DNA of 64,000 nt from Xylaria sp. FL1777. Its lineage: Eukaryota; Ascomycota; Sordariomycetes; Xylariales; Xylariaceae. Where the stretch lies: contig MU400561.1 in assembly GCA_022578965.1 (NCBI GenBank), forward strand, positions 226,741 through 290,740, written 5' to 3'. Positions within the stretch are counted from its first letter, which is position 1, and each line of letters begins with the position of its first letter. A model generated the notes under the pieces. That model was not told where the DNA came from. It was given only the letters and a program-made list of their open reading frames with translations, and searched no databases. The translations under genes were made by a program, and so were the position numbers. This document shows positions 63,916 to 64,000 of the stretch, piece after piece.

Positions 63916-64000
63916 TTTAAAGAAATGAGGGGAGTGGCGGTAAAATAAAATTGTAAAGGGAAAAAAGTAAAAAAGCATTTTGAGTGTGAAATGGCAAAAA
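63794..64000 (-). other. Probable intron of the dehydrogenase gene, low-complexity
   Basis: Sequence upstream of the last visible dehydrogenase exons, without a continuing open frame that matches the family. It contains 15 consecutive A (63,873-63,887) followed almost at once by 26 consecutive G (63,890-63,915). The missing upstream exons must lie beyond the window. Confidence 0.45.
63873..63915. repeat. A15/G26 homopolymer pair
   Basis: Two adjacent homopolymer runs separated by two bases. A G run of this length is rare in fungal DNA and may be a sequencing or assembly artefact, or a true G-quadruplex-forming tract in an intron. Confidence 0.85.

Overview
The window comes from a filamentous ascomycete (Pezizomycotina, probably Sordariomycetes). 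The evidence is short introns of about 55-90 bp with GTAAGT/GTATGT-type donors and CTAAC-like branch points, fungal-specific families (DUF3405, fungal-luciferase-like, Sec66), and a very AT-rich, gene-free block full of transposon relics that look mutated by RIP (repeat-induced point mutation). Species cannot be named from the sequence alone.

Positions 1 to about 46,690 are an AT-rich block with no intact gene. Reading through the stop codons, I recognise two copies of a Tad1-like LINE on the plus strand (about 795-5,735 and 12,595-19,430), each with a CCHC zinc-knuckle remnant and a decayed reverse transcriptase. The second copy is split by an antisense piece of another LINE (about 14,786-17,062); pieces related to that second LINE flank the first copy. 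A decayed Ty3/gypsy element lies on the minus strand (about 23,400-27,950). Other structures are a 19-bp minisatellite (22,872-23,040), a roughly 330-bp foldback palindrome (28,271-28,598) and about four diverged tandem units of 225-280 bp (36,160-37,060). The rest, especially 28.6-46.7 kb, is too decayed for me to classify.

At about 46,690 the composition changes abruptly to ordinary fungal gene space. Seven complete genes and one partial gene follow: SEC66 (+), a Tat-SF1/Cus2-type splicing factor (+), a DUF3405 type II membrane protein (-), a membrane-anchored homologue of the fungal luciferase Luz (+), mitochondrial glycine cleavage T-protein (-), ARF1 (-), EMP24 (+), and the C-terminal part of a short-chain dehydrogenase (-) running off the right edge.

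Three genes serve the early secretory pathway (Sec66 in ER post-translational translocation, Arf1 in COPI coat recruitment, Emp24 in COPII/COPI cargo sorting), and ARF1 and EMP24 are transcribed divergently from one 1.4-kb spacer. The remaining genes are unrelated housekeeping or uncharacterised functions, so this is not a biosynthetic cluster. The least understood items are the luciferase-like protein, the DUF3405 protein, the foldback palindrome and the unusual sequence context of the cytosines that survive in the AT-rich block.
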